Source: Leptodactylus fallax (Eukaryota; Chordata; Amphibia; Anura; Leptodactylidae). Taken from it: a stretch of DNA of 64,000 nt. The position numbers were made by a program, and so were the translations under genes. The notes below the pieces were generated by a model, which saw nothing but the letters and a program-made list of their open reading frames with translations, made no database searches and was not told the origin of the DNA. This document shows positions 35,018 through 47,123 of this stretch, in pieces (the first letter of the stretch is position 1; each line of letters opens with the position of its first letter). The stretch is from positions 992,001 through 1,056,000 of the forward strand of contig CAMRHE010000205.1 of assembly GCA_947044405.1 (NCBI GenBank), given 5' to 3'.

Positions 35018-35019
<2 letters not shown>

Positions 35020-35309
35020 CAGGATAACTGCAAGTGGTCCAACAATATCATCACGTTTAAAAGGTACAAATTTGGAAAGGCACAAAAGAAAACCTAAATA
35101 AGTTTGTGACTCATCTGAATAACAACGCCTTGGGTTTTACTTTCTCCAAAAATAATTCTGAAAAAATAGAATATCTTGACATCTTGTTCCTCCACTAACA
35201 AAATAACTAGTGTAAACTTCTTAAAATTGGTAGGCAGTAATAATCTTCTTTTGGGACCATACAAATTGTACAATGAATGACAGTTCAGAAGGAGTTGCAT
35301 AATTCCTCA

Positions 35310-35612
35310 GTAAGGCTTAAGTCCCCACGTAGCGAAACACAGCAAAAAAAACGCTGCAGTAAAAATGTTTTTTTTTCTGCATCGTTTTTCATTGCATTTT
35401 TGCAGAGTTTTCCTCTGCAAACTTTCTGCCCCTATTATATCTATATGGAAAACGCCTGCATTTGCTATAATTATCATTCTGCGATTTTTAAAAACGCAGG
35501 TGTTTTTGAAAACACATCTTTTCTGCTGTTGATTTTTTTTCTACAATGTGTGGATGGGATTAACCAGAATCCCTTCCACTTTGCAGCGTTTTTGCAATGT
35601 GTGCCTAAAGCA
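35310..35612. repeat. MITE with CCCCACGTAGCG / AAAAACGCTGC ends
   Basis: TTAAGTCCCCACGTAGCG then AAACGCTGCAG on the left is answered on the right by CTTTGCAGCGTTTTTGC then AATGTGTGCCTAAA. Inside, AAACGC and GCAGG/CCTGC words repeat in both orientations. No clear target duplication was found. Confidence 0.6.
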
Positions 35613-35677
35613 GCACTTCTTAAACTGTAAGGAGTGCTGCCCCCCCCCCCAATTTTTAAGGCATAGCTATGAAACAG

Positions 35678-37514
35678 GGTTTTCTTGTTTTTTGTTTTGT
35701 TTTTGTTTTTTTTAAATTGTAATTTTTATTGAGTTTTCATGAATTAATACAGAACAGTGAGATAAAGCTGCGTTATCAAACATTATAAAACAGTGCAATA
35801 TTACAAACGAGAATTCGGAACAATCTCAGACCAGGGGAGACAAGACAACGGTCAGAGATATTAAAGGACAAGGGAAGAAACGGAAGGGATCAGACGTAGA
35901 GAAGGGATCAGAGACCTTGGAGGATACAATACGTGTCCCATGGAGACCTGATGGTGTGGAAGGCTTCCACTGTGTCGTTGAGAGTTGAAGTAAGATATTC
36001 GAGACTATGTATATCTTTAATTTGAGCAACCAGGGCAATGGGTCTAGCGAGACTCCCTGTATGAAGAGAGCATTGTGCATATTAAAGCATAGTCCCAAAA
36101 AATGTAATATAACGTGCCCACTGCAGAGAGGCATCTCCAACAGGGGTTAAGATACTGGGGTTAAGAGTATGGAGGAGGGCTAGAGAATGGTACCAGTGCA
36201 TGAAAAGTTTGTACTGGGTCTCACGGAATTTAATGCACGTGGATGACTTAGTTGCATGGGACCAGATGATCTGCCATTGCACAGGGGAGATCTGCCTATT
36301 CAGCACCCCCCTACTACTGAGTCATATATTTATGAAGTAAGGGGGTCTGCCCCATCGGAGAGGAGAGTAAGTGATATATATCACAGATCAGGCCCTTCGT
36401 AGAGGTGCCTGCTTGGCATATCCTCTCAAAAGCGGTGGTAACGGAGACCCTGTAGGGCCCCAAACAGGGTGGACATGAAGTGGGCAATTTGCTGATAGTG
36501 GAACCATTCAGTGGATGGCATGTGCAGAGTCAAGGTGAAGTAATTAAAAGGTCTGAGCTTCAACGTCAAAAGGTCAATAAGGTCAGCCACATGGAACAGG
36601 CCTAGCGACAGAAAAGTGGGGGGAAGCGAGTGGGAGAAGCTTATGGCATACAGTATAAAGAGGGGGACAAAAGGCAGGGAGGACAGGTGGGACCACAAAA
36701 AAGCATTAGGGTGGAATGGGACCAACCAGAGCTTCTCAATGTCAACCCACTTTGTGTAGGCCTGGGGAGCTGCTCAGAACGGAATTCTCTGCATCTAAAG
36801 GCCTTCTCTGCATCTAAACTCAAAAGGAGGGCAGGCATAGCTGAGCGATTGGCCCCATCAACCAAATCCACAGCCCTTCTAGTGTTGTCTCCACCCTGAC
36901 GATAGGGAATGAAGCCCACTTGGTCCTTGTGGATGAGGGAAGGAAGCCAAGCGTTAAGACTATTCGATAGAATTTTTGTGAAAAATTTAAGACCAGAGTT
37001 ATGAGGGCTATGGAGCAGTAGTTAGAAAAGTCCTGGTGATCCTTAGTAGGTTTGGGAACTAAGGTAATGTGAGAATGGAGCATAGTCAGTGGTATGGGGT
37101 GTCTTCTAAGAAGGAGTTAATGAGAGTACGCAGACGGGGGTAGGAGGTCAGACTCAAAGGTCTTATAATAGAAGTAAGTGAAGCCGTCAGGACCAGGGGC
37201 TTTTCCACTAGGGAGGCCTTTCAGAATATCAGTAAGTTCCTCATCTCAGGGGCGTTAAGGGAGTCCAAGGCCGATGTTGGCAATGAGGGGAGAGGACAGA
37301 AGTCGAGTTATGCACATAGGTCTCGGGACGCAGAGGGGGGGGGGGGGTCAGGACGGGTCCATGAGGGGAGATTATACAGGTTGGTGTAGTAAGTTTGGAA
37401 CGCAGAAGCGACAGCGTCAGGATGATGGAGACAGGTTCCGACGTGTCTCGGATGGCATGGGGAGTAGAAGAGGCATGGTGATCATGTTGGGTCTTAGGCC
37501 TTATTGCCACGCTT
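35678..37514 (-). mobile_element. 5'-truncated L1-clade LINE with 12-bp target duplication
   Basis: GCTATGAAACAG occurs at both ends (35666-35677 and 37515-37526). Just inside the left copy the plus strand has a T-rich tail (TTGTTTTTTGTTTTGTTTTT) that reads as an A-rich 3' tail on the minus strand, preceded by an AATAAA signal. The body encodes a damaged L1-type reverse transcriptase on the minus strand. A tail, a target duplication and 5' truncation together are the marks of target-primed reverse transcription. Confidence 0.93.
35990..37230 (-). pseudogene. L1-type reverse transcriptase (ORF2) relic
   Basis: In order on the minus strand the readable motifs are [10 protein letters not shown] (near 37180-37210), ITLVPKPTKDHQDFSNY (the IP/LIPK..KD....NYRPISL region), and GFIPYRQGGDNTRR. 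LLLSLDAEKAF follows near 36805-36835 and holds the first catalytic aspartate of the RT palm. After several frame changes come LFMHWYHSLALLHTLNP and related C-terminal sequence typical of L1 ORF2. A short CTCTGCATCTAAA duplication at 36787 and 36804 disturbs the frame just after the palm motif. The YADD motif was not found, and the endonuclease lies beyond the truncation. Confidence 0.85.
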
Positions 37515-37526
37515 GCTATGAAACAG

Positions 37527-37860
37527 TTTTAACAGAAATGATTACATGTGGCACAGACCTCTCTAGTTGCAGCAATCTCTGCTTATTTTAATGAGATTGT
37601 CTGATATAGTTAAGAACTGGCCCAGAATTGCCATAAAATAGCAAAATAAGGAACACTTACCAGTTTCCTTCAGGCTGCTTCCAGAGCTGTACTCTGGTGT
37701 TTATTTTAACAGGTACAGCTGTGAAGTGCCCATATACACCACATCACTTCTGCAGCCAATCAATGGGCTTACCAGTCACATGCCATCTACCAGTTTGCCT
37801 GGAAAACCCCTTTAAATAGGACCTTTCATTACATCAGCCAGGTTGAGCTGTTTGCATCAT
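37527..37860. other. No gene seen
   Basis: Non-coding sequence between the L1 insertion and the TTAA-flanked element. A frog-type AAAACCCCTTTAAA word is present near 37803. Confidence 0.4.
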
Positions 37861-39509
37861 TTAACCCTTTAAGGATGTAGGGTAGTTTGTATGTTAATGC
37901 TCGGCGACTTTTATTATAATTTTCCAGTCTTCCAAAATGTATAACTTTTTTTTTTTTTTTTGTCAACCTTTCATTTGCCACCATTTCAAGGTACATATAA
38001 TGTTTTCATTAGTTTTTTTTTTAATGTTTTTGGGGGAACATGTGAAATAACACACAATTCTATCATAATTTTTTGCATTTAGTTTTTACGGCGTTCTCCC
38101 GGCATTAAAAATGACATGGCAACTTTGTCTGACGGGTCATTACGATTACGGTGATACCATATTTATGGTATATGGTATATTGTTTTTTTTAATGCGTTTT
38201 ACTGCTTTTACAAATAAAACGTCACTTTTTCCTGGGGTCACCGTATTCTGACGCCTATAACTTTTTTATAGTACTGTTGACGGAGATATGTCAGGGCTAT
38301 TGCGGCTCAAGTTGTACTTTTTATTGGTAAAAATGTCTGGTATGTATGACTTTCTGATCACTTTTTATTGTTATTTTTTTGGGAAAACAAAGTGACCAAA
38401 ATATGTTAGTTTGCGCATTGTGGTATATTTTTTTATACGGCGTTCACTGTACTGGATAGATAACACTATTTTTGGATAGTGGGGGCTTATACGCATGTGG
38501 AGATACCTAACATGTTTGTTTCTTTTTTTGTTAACATTATATGTTTAACCTTTTATTATTTGTTTATTTATTTTTTTGTGTTTTTACTATGGTTGTGGGT
38601 TTTTTTTTTCACTTTTTACATGTCCCACAAGGGGACTTGAAGCTGGGATCCCAGATCCGCTATGCAATGTGCTGCAATATATACCGTGTTTCTCCAAAAA
38701 TAAGCCCTACCCCCAAAATAAGCCCTAGCTAGATTTTCCATGTATTTTAGAGTAGGCTTGAAATAATCCCTAGTTACAGTTGAGTTTAACACCTTCCTGA
38801 CATCTGCTATGCGTTCACGGAGGACGCTGGGTCCTTAAAGATAGTAGCCACTCTGCTGTAGAGCAGCCATCATAGCTACCGTACCAGGTACAGTGGAGCC
38901 CACTCTAATAGTAAAGTAGTGAATCTCCTATAGACTGCAGTACAGTAGAAAAAATAAAACTTCAAATCCCCCCCCCCCTTTCACTAGAATACATATAAAA
39001 CAAAAAAAATTATTAAATGCCCGATCTACAAACTTATAAAAATATTTTTTTCTGTATGGTGAATAAGTAACAAACTGTTGTTTTTTGCTTTTTCACCTCT
39101 GATAAAAATTGGAATAAGAAGTGATCAAATGTGTGATTGATGTTCATGGGAAAAATTAAGATCTACCCTAAAAATAAGCCCTAGCCCTTTTTTCGGAGAA
39201 AAAAAAAATGAAATAAGACTGTCTTATTTTCAGAGAAACACGGTTGTATTGCACAGTAGTTCCTATTGGAACTACGCATAGGCAGTCAGGAGGCCGTGGC
39301 CCGGGCTCCTGGCTGCCATGGCAACCCCTCGGAACCCGTGATCTTATCGCAGGAGGTCTGAGGGGCGACAGGGTTAATCCACTGAAGTAACACAGCTGCA
39401 GACACAGCTCCTGTGCCATAGCATTACAGCGCTGTACTGTTACAGCGCTCAGCATTAAATATATGCTCAGCGCAACGTAATAAAATGGCACAGAGTGTGA
39501 AGGGGTTAA
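37861..39509. mobile_element. TTAA-flanked element (T2/Kolobok-like), with nested MITE
   Basis: TTAA stands at 37861-37864 and 39506-39509. The inner ends CCCTTTAAGG and GTGAAGGGG form short inverted termini. The body is T-rich (ATAACTTTTTTAT, TTTTACGGCGTTC) on the left and GC-richer on the right. A TGCAATATATA / TGTATTGCACAG pair flanks a nested MITE at 38684-39243. No transposase is recognised. TTAA duplications suit T2/Kolobok or piggyBac-type elements (inference). Confidence 0.7.
38684..39243. mobile_element. MITE with CCGTGTTTCTCC termini, nested
   Basis: CCGTGTTTCTCCAAAAATAA at the left end is inverted at the right as TTATTTTCAGAGAAACACGG. Next to each end are AAAATAAGCCCTA words. This GTGTTTC.CC.AAAATAAG terminus is one I recall from several tetrapod genomes. 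No confident target duplication was found, because the site is itself palindromic. Confidence 0.75.
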
Positions 39510-39559
39510 TAGACACTGCTCCACTGATCTGATTATTATGATTTTTCTCTAGCACCCAC

Positions 39560-39770
39560 TAGTCCTGAATTCTGAGCAATAAGTGCAGTTAGTTTTGAGG
39601 CAGGAGCAGACAAGGGGTGTGATTCTGAGCTCAGATACTGACTGCCTCTGATTGGGGCTCTGAATCACACCCCTCAGCTTGCTCCTGCTTGACACCACCC
39701 ACCTGACAGTACAGTGCCTAAGTAGCATATCAGGCACCAAAATTAACGACACTGATTGCTCAGGAACGGT
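39560..39770. repeat. Foldback repeat (GCAGGAGCAGACAAGGGGTG)
   Basis: GGCAGGAGCAGACAAGGGGT then GTGATTCTGAGC (39600-39632) pairs with GCTCTGAATCACACCCCTCA then GCTTGCTCCTGC. Outer arms CCTGAATTCTGAGCAAT and GATTGCTCAGGA also pair. Confidence 0.75.
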
Positions 39771-40679
39771 GGGAGCTTGAGAAAAAATTCCAACTCTGCT
39801 GAAATCAGTGGAGCAGCGACTATTAATAGATGCTAAGAACTGGAGTTGGCGTAGCTGGTGAAAGATTCTCTTTAAGTACCAAACTAGACTGCACCTTAAG
39901 GTATTATATACTGTGCAAACATATACTCATATTTCCATGCTTTTGGATCCAGCTCTCGTTAACTTCTATTAGAAAAGAAATTTAAGTTAACATATACATC
40001 TGTTTGGGGTCTGAAAAGCATTATGCTACACTTTTTTTTTTTTTTTTTAAACTAATATAAAATAATTTGGCTTAATTTTCAGCAAATTTATTAAATCAGG
40101 CATGATATTTGATAAATCTGCTGCCTCTATAACTCTAACACTTCTGTCCTGATATGTTACTTCCCTTTTCTTCTACGCCAGCCATTCACTAACATGAGAT
40201 TGTGACAATTTTTGCAACTTTTTAAAAAGCTGCAGTTGATAAAACTGGAATACAGACAGTCATACAGCATAACTACGCCCACTTTCACATCCACTTTTAA
40301 AAGTGTAGTGGTGTAAAACTGCAAAAAGTTACAAAATTTTGCCCAAATGAGCTTAAAAGTTCAAAATCCTTATTTTGTGAGGTTTTTATGCCACAATTCT
40401 GTAGTACAGGACATTAATAAATTCTGCTATATGGTTATGTTGTAGTGTACAAGTACACTGTATGCATTTTCTGGTACACAAAATTATATGTCTTGCATAT
40501 GACAATTCATTTCAGTTGCTGGGAAAGGGGTGCCCCCTCACAGTATGCTGCTACCTATTTGGCCCCCACACAGTGATATGTCAGTCTTAGATTCGACCCT
40601 AGTTTTCCAAAAGTTGCAGGCTGGCCCGAACCCTAAACTTTTGGGCTGTGTCATCCACGAAGCACTGTTAGTCTGACGT
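39771..40679. other. No gene seen; lone satellite-like unit near 40545
   Basis: AT-rich non-coding sequence with a T-run at 40031-40049. GTATGCTGCTACCTATTTGG then CCCCCACACAGTGATATG near 40541 resembles one degenerate 31-bp satellite unit in reverse orientation. Confidence 0.4.
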
Positions 40680-41045
40680 CTCCCCTTAGAATATAATAAC
40701 CGAAGGCCCGGGGAAGGGGTAAGGAAAAATAACAAACACTTATACTCACCTTGTCTCACCTGGGTATCTTCTTGGCGTCCTGCAGCATCCGACATCCTCT
40801 TCAGGTCGCCGTCTGATGTCAAACGCAGAAGGGATCACCGTGGGCCTCAGCGGTCACATGGGGCGCACTGGGTGCACACTCCACATGAACACTTTGTCCC
40901 AATCACATGTGACATCAGACACAGGCCAGAAGAGGCCTGAAAAGGATGCCAGAGACCAATTGACACCCAGGAGAGGTGAGTATAACTGTTTGTTGTTTTT
41001 ACTCACCTTCCCTGGTGCCGCAAAAGTATTTTATTATTCCATTAG
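40680..41045. repeat. Foldback repeat, family A
   Basis: Left arm TTAGAATATAATAACCGAAG, GCCCGGGGAAGGGG and CTTATACTCACCTTGTCTCA. Right arm CCCAGGAGAGGTGAGTATAA, TACTCACCTTCCCTGGTGCC and TTATTATTCCATTAG. The arrangement is the same as in the other three independent family A copies. Confidence 0.7.
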
Positions 41046-41184
41046 GTAGAGAGTGATATTTTACTCAACGTTCGCGCCTGGCCTACACTTCTGCCATCAG
41101 GGTGTGGACGCTGAAGAACACTGCAGCTCCCTCTGGAGAAAGAAGCCAAGGTCAGACTGGACAGGAGCGGGGGTTGGTGAGTAA

Positions 41185-41324
41185 AATATCGGCCGCTACC
41201 TGTTGGGATAAACCAATAGGTAGTGGCCTATTAAAATGCCACCCCTCAGTTTGTGCCAAGACAGGCCACCTGAGGTTGTCGCCTCAGGTTGCCTCATGGC
41301 AGATTCGGCCCCACTTTTAGATAC
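41185..41324. repeat. Palindrome (GGCCGCTACCTGTTGG) and GCCTCAGGTTGC block
   Basis: TCGGCCGCTACCTGTTGG pairs with CCAATAGGTAGTGGCC, matching the motif at 19457-19500. The neighbouring GTCGCCTCAGGTTGCCTC recalls the GCCTCAGGCGGCA spacer next to the satellite arrays. Confidence 0.6.
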
Positions 41325-41604
41325 AGACGATTTAGGTGAATACAGTGCAGTTACATGTAGTGACTTACAGGTAGCGTCTCTGACTGTAATCTTTCGCATT
41401 TCCTGTTTCTTCCATCTTGACCGCCATGACCACTTCTTGCAGCTGACACTTGTCTCTGTAAAGTTAGCAACACAGACAACTTTGGCTCCTCACTTTTTCA
41501 GACAGCTGAACCACATCCTGCTTCTACCCCAATTATAAAATATATGAATATCTACCCCTCCCCCCAGAATGAATAATACTCCTAAGTGCTGCAAGTGTTT
41601 CCTA
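41325..41604. repeat. Family C repeat, inverted relative to 21035-21330
   Basis: GATTTAGGTGAATACAGTGC...CTTGCAGCTGACACTTGTC...TACCCCAATTATAAAATATA...AATACTCCTAAGTGC is the reverse complement order of the copy at 21035. It is again adjacent to a family B element. Confidence 0.75.
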
Positions 41605-41649
41605 ATTAAAGGGGTTTTCCAGGTCATAAAAAAAAAAAAAAAAAATTTT

Positions 41650-41651
<2 letters not shown>

Positions 41652-41692
<41 letters not shown>
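41652..41692. repeat. (TA)n microsatellite, left half
   Basis: About 19 TA units follow an A18/T14 tract. The right half continues at 43320-43360 beyond the Tc1 insertion. Confidence 0.95.
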
Positions 41693-41694
<2 letters not shown>

Positions 41695-41698
<4 letters not shown>

Positions 41699-43314
41699 GT
41701 GCCTTGTGTAAGTATTCGGCCCCCTTGAACTTTTCAACCTTTTGCCACATTTCAGGCTTCAAACATAAAGATATAAAATTTTAATTTTTTGGTTAAGAAT
41801 CAACAAGTGGGACAGAATTGGAACGAAATTTATTGGTTATTTAAAACTTTTGTAAAAAATAAAAAACTGAAAAGTGGGGTGTGTAATATTATTCGGCCCC
41901 TTTACTTTCAGTGCAGCAAACTCACTCCAGAAGTTCAGTGAGGATCTCTGAATGATCCAATGTTGTCCTAAATGACTGATCATGATAAATATAATCCACC
42001 TGTGTGTAATCAAGTCTCCGTATAAATTCACCTGCTCTGTGATAGTCTCAGGGTTCTGTTTAAAGCGCAGAGAGCATCATGAAGACCAAGGAACACACCA
42101 GGCAGGTCCGTGAAACTGTTGAAAAGAAGTTTAAAGCCGGATTTGGATAAATAAAGATTTCTCAAACTTTAAACATCCCAAGGAGCACTGTGCAAGCGAT
42201 CATATTGAAATGGAAGGAGTGTCAGACCACTGCAAATCTACCAAGACCCGGCCGTCCCTCTAAACTTTCATCTCAAACAAGGAGAAGACTGATCAGAGAT
42301 GCAGCCAAGAGGCCCATGATCACTCTGGATGAACTGCAAAGATCTACAGCTGAGGTGGGAGAGTCTGTCCATAGGACAACAATCAGTCGTACACTGCACA
42401 AATCTGGCTTTTATGGAAGAGTGGCAAGAAGAAAGCCATTTCTCAAAGATATCCATAAAAAGTCTTGTTTAAAGTTTGCCACAAGCCACCTGGGAGACAC
42501 ACCAAATATGTGGAAGAAGGTGCTCTGGTCAGATGAAACCAAAATCGAACTTTTTGGCCACAATGCAAAACGATATGTTTGGCGTAAAAGCAACACAGCT
42601 CATCACCCTGAACACACCATCCCCACTGTCACACATGGTGGTGGCAGCATCATGGTTTGGGCCTGCTTTTCTTCAGCAGGGACAGGGAAGATGGTTAAAA
42701 TTGATGGGAAGATGGATGGAGCCAAATACAGGACCATTCTGGAAGAAAACCTGTTGGAGTCTGCAAAAGACCTGAGACTGGGACGGAGATTTATCTTTCA
42801 ACAAGACAATCTCCCAAATATAAAGCAAAATCTACAATGGAATGGTTCACAAATAAACGTATCCAGGTGTTAGAATGGCCAAGTCAAAGTCCAGACCTGA
42901 ATCCAATCGAGAATCTGTGGAAAGAGCTGAAAACTGCTGTTCACAAACGCTCTCCATCCAACCTCACTGAGCTCCAGCTGTTTTCCAAGGAAGAATGGGC
43001 AAGAATTTCAGTCTCTCGATGTGCAAAACTGATAGAGACATACCCCAAGCGACTTGCAGCTGTAATCGCAGCAAAAGGTGGCGCTACAAAGTATTAACTT
43101 AAGGGGGCCGAATAATTTGGCACGCCCCACTTTTCAGTTTTTTTATTTTTTACAAAAATTTAAAATATCCAATAAATTTCGTTCCACTTCACGATTGTGT
43201 CCCACTTGTTGCTGATTCTTCACAAAAAATTTAAATTTTATATCCTTATGTTTGAAGCCTGAAATGTGGCAAAAGGTTGAAAAGTTCAAGGGGGCCGAAT
43301 ACTTTCGCAAGGCA

Positions 43315-43319
<5 letters not shown>
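41695..43319 (+). mobile_element. Full-length Tc1 transposon inserted in a TA tract
   Basis: The element is about 1625 bp. CACAGTGCCTTGTGTAAGTA (left) and the complement CACAGTGCCTTGCGAAAGTA (right) are inverted, and the repeats continue through TTCGGCCCCCTTGAACTTTT for well over 150 bp. The exact TA duplication cannot be isolated because both flanks are TA repeats; the left end has an extra CA. Confidence 0.93.
42079..43097 (+). pseudogene. Tc1 transposase, one stop and one frameshift
   Basis: ATG at 42079 starts MKTKEHTRQVRETVEKKF. A TAA at 42148-42150 replaces the residue before IKISQTLNIPRSTVQ. The frame then continues through the helix-turn-helix, LPRPGRPSKLSSQ and a second DNA-binding unit (HRTTISRTLHKSG). 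The first catalytic D lies in VLWSDETKIELFG and is followed by TVTHGGGSIMVWACFSS. FIFQQDNLPNIK holds the second D. A frameshift near 42826 moves to the frame with [17 protein letters not shown] (catalytic E) and the end AAKGGATKY. All three catalytic residues are retained. Confidence 0.93.

Positions 43320-43360
<41 letters not shown>
43320..43360. repeat. (TA)n microsatellite, right half
   Basis: About 20 TA units immediately after the Tc1 right end, continuing the tract interrupted at 41692. Confidence 0.95.
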
Positions 43361-43363
<3 letters not shown>

Positions 43364-43719
43364 TGAGGTTCCAACACCCAGTAACCCTGCTGATCAGCTG
43401 TTTGAATGGACCGTGGCACTCGTGTAAGTGCCATGACCCCTTCTCTGTTTACACTGTATCATTCATATCATAGTGGCCATATCATATAGCTACAGCCGTA
43501 TACACTTCTCTGTGACAAGACTGTAATTACATCACATGGTCACTGTAAAACAGACAACATGCAATGTACACACGTGCCATAGCCCCTTCAAACAGCAGAT
43601 CTGTATGGGGTGCACTGATCCCTTATCAATGATCTATCCTGAGAATAGATCATCAATAAAAATGAGCTGGAAAACCCCTTCAATAAAGCCCAAGTGCCAC
43701 CTTAATTAAATTAATTGCC

Positions 43720-43990
43720 CTCTTATTATGCCCCGACATTAAATACAGCAGACCCCCTAATGACTCCTTATATAAATGATACCCCTTTCTACACATAATG
43801 ACCTCTTATATAGATTATGCCCCCTAATGGACCCTTATATAAATTATCCCCCCACCACTTTATAGTCTTATTGCCCCATAATGACCCCTTAATAAATGTT
43901 TTTCCCCCCATAGTCATAATGTCCCCTAGTGATTCCTTATATAAATTATCCTCCCTTAGAGTGATAATCCCCCAAATTTCTCTATATATA
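43720..43990 (+). repeat. AT-rich minisatellite, TAATGACCCCTTATATAAAT type
   Basis: Seven to eight degenerate units of about 28-40 bp carry TTATATAAAT and CCCCCTAATG words. Confidence 0.75.
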
Positions 43991-44640
43991 CTATTAAAAG
44001 TCCCACAACTGTGCCAAAAATGTAAAAAATAAGTTATACTCAATTGCCTGTGACCACCTGATGGATGGGGACAGAGCTGCCGCATCCTCTGACTACACAT
44101 AGGGCATCTGCCTCTTGGTGCAGGAGGTGGGATGCTGTGATGTCATCACGCCTGCCTGCACTGAGAAGCACACATCTTGTCTGTGGTTTTATAAACCACA
44201 AGCCTGAAGAGTCTTGTGGTTTACAAGATAAGAGAGCTGTAGAGGATGCATTTTAACTAGATCGTTGTTCTGCAGATGCCGATCTAGTTAAAAGTACAGA
44301 ATGTATTAATGGTGGCACCACAGAATCAGTGGGCACGGGGCCACTGCCCCTCCTGCTCGCCCCTAGCTATGACTCTAACTTGCAGCCTATAATAACATTA
44401 CTGCCACTGCACTGCCATATGAGCTGCATCACCCCTTATCTACTGCAACAATATAGTAAAAAGAGCACAGCACAAAAAATCTTGGTTGCTAATACAAGAT
44501 CAAGCAATACTTCCTGCACATTAGGCACTATCAGAGATTTCAGAGTGTTCTCAGAGAACCTTTAACATGTCACATAAATAAAATTATATCTAACTATAAA
44601 CATAAATACTGGGTTTATAGAGTATTTTTAATTAATAACT
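43991..44640. other. No gene seen; small inverted motifs
   Basis: A short hairpin GTGGTTTTATAAACCAC lies near 44182, and AACTAGATCG near 44253 pairs with CGATCTAGTT near 44280. The GGGGCCACTGCCCCTCCTGC...CCCCTAGCTATGACTC block resembles a terminus of the hAT group seen at 57556, but no partner end was found. Confidence 0.4.
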
Positions 44641-44700
44641 GTGTCAGACTGAGGGGCCTGGGCCCACAAGTAAAATTCATTCTGGAGGCCCACTATACAG
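44641..44700. repeat. Repeat end (GTGTCAGACTGAGGGGCC)
   Basis: This is the complement of the block at 24955-25018 (GGCCCTTCAGTCTGACACTG). Sequence from 44700 to 45089 has no recognised gene. Confidence 0.5.
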
Positions 44701-45089
44701 CTACATGTACATTTTACCTGAGACTCATTTGCAAATTCCTAAAATGTCGGCAACATATTTTTTAAAAGTTTTTTCTAGACATAAGGCGGCATCAAGATGT
44801 TGCAAGATGATTGCTAATTGGGAGTGTGATTGAGAAGATGGGGCTCAGGGAGGAAGGATACTGATTGGCCTGACTTTGTAACTAGAAGACATCTCAGATA
44901 CCCAGTGTGCCAGTATATAAAAACAAACTGGATAGTTCAAATAATCTACCCAATATATTATACTGTCGCATAGCCTGGTTGACCTGCATATGAGTATCTG
45001 ATGAAGTCAGGATGAGCTGGGGGCCTGCCTAGCTCAGGGTTCCACAAGGGGATTCATCTGTTCACCAGTGGGCGAGTTTTTTAATTGCT

Positions 45090-45216
45090 GTAATGCCTAG
45101 CACATTTTAATATGCAATTCAGCTGAGTGACACATTTCTGCTATGCCAGTAACCTAGATTTTCAATTTAGTTGCCATTTGCTAACAATTGAAATGCGTAG
45201 TAAAATGTGCTAGCCA
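45090..45216. repeat. Foldback element (CTAGCACATTTTA arms)
   Basis: TAGCACATTTTAATATGCAA pairs with the complement of ATGCGTAGTAAAATGTGCTA. ACAATTGAAATG and CAATTCAGC continue the stem with mismatches. Confidence 0.7.
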
Positions 45217-45443
45217 TTAATTTAACTGAACATAGCATTCGGTTCTAAGAGTGGGTTTACACAGTATTTTTTCCCGCAAAACACATTTTTTTTTTAATAA
45301 AAAGAAAGCATAGTGTAAACATACACTAAAAGTGCTATTATACACCTGCATTACAGTAATGATTGCATTTTTCAGCCACACATGTGCTTAATTTTTGATC
45401 AGTCATTTTCATTGGAGTAGAAAAATCTACACGTGTTAATGTA

Positions 45444-46362
<919 letters not shown>

Positions 46363-46364
46363 TA

Positions 46365-47123
46365 AGTAAAAAAAAAACTGCTATGTTAATAACTCCAGAC
46401 AAACACCACAAAATAAAAAATAATAAACACTGTTTATAAACCTTATTACTTGTGCTGTTCTAAAAAATCAGTTAGTTTATTTTAGGGACATGAAATGAAT
46501 TCCAAAGGACTGATTTTTGGGACATGTCTGGAAGGGACTATATGTGACCTGAGTTGCTGGGTATGTTGAGGTCTGCTGGTTCCATGACCATATCTTAGTA
46601 TGCACCCACCAGCAAAACAACTGCAAACAGAAGCAGCTGTGGTCAAAAGTCAAAGTTTGACCTTGGTTTAGCTACTGATGAATACCATCTTTTGCAATGC
46701 ACGCCTGATGGTTTTCACCGATACAGATACCCTTAAACATACATTCAACATTGCAGTAATTTTAGCGGCCACAATCTTGTGTTTTTTGGCAGCTGCTCTT
46801 CTGTCCCTTATGTCAAGCTTTGACATTCAACCACAGCTACTTCTTTTTGAAGATATTTTGCCACTCTTTGCATACTGAGATTTGATCACAGAAGCAGTAG
46901 ATCTTAACACACCCATCAGTAACACAGGCCACAACCAGGCATGCATCAGCAATCAGTCCCTTTTGGAACTTTGTCAGGTCTCACATCCACACCTATCACA
47001 TGGTCATCATCATTATCATTTATTATCACCTCCATCTGCTTCTCCTCCTCTCCAAAGTCAGTCATCATCCATAAAGAAATGTGTGTTCAGTAAACAGGAA
47101 TGTGCACCCAGGCATCTGGCTAA
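46365..47123. other. No recognised gene
   Basis: Moderate-complexity sequence between a Tc1 element and the gypsy LTR. Open frames of 66-84 codons lie here without known motifs. A TCATCATCATTATCATTTAT run is present near 47003. Confidence 0.4.

Larger units (their letters stand above)
41605..43705. repeat. Family B repeat split by (TA)n and a Tc1 element
   Basis: The left end AAAGGGGTTTTCCAGGTCAT is followed by A- and T-runs, a TA tract, the Tc1 element at 41695-43319 and more TA tract. Then come CAGTGAGGTTCCAACACCC, GCTGATCAGCTGTTTG and the right end GAGCTGGAAAACCCCTTCAA then TAAAGCCCAAGTGCCACC. It is the reverse orientation of 20627-20980. Confidence 0.75.

Noticed and set aside
38684..39243. 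TA or 8-bp target duplication for the nested MITE
   Set aside because: The flanks are a palindrome, so any apparent duplication is ambiguous.
46678..46878. 66-codon plus-strand open frame
   Set aside because: Hydrophobic but without a start context, splice sites or known family.
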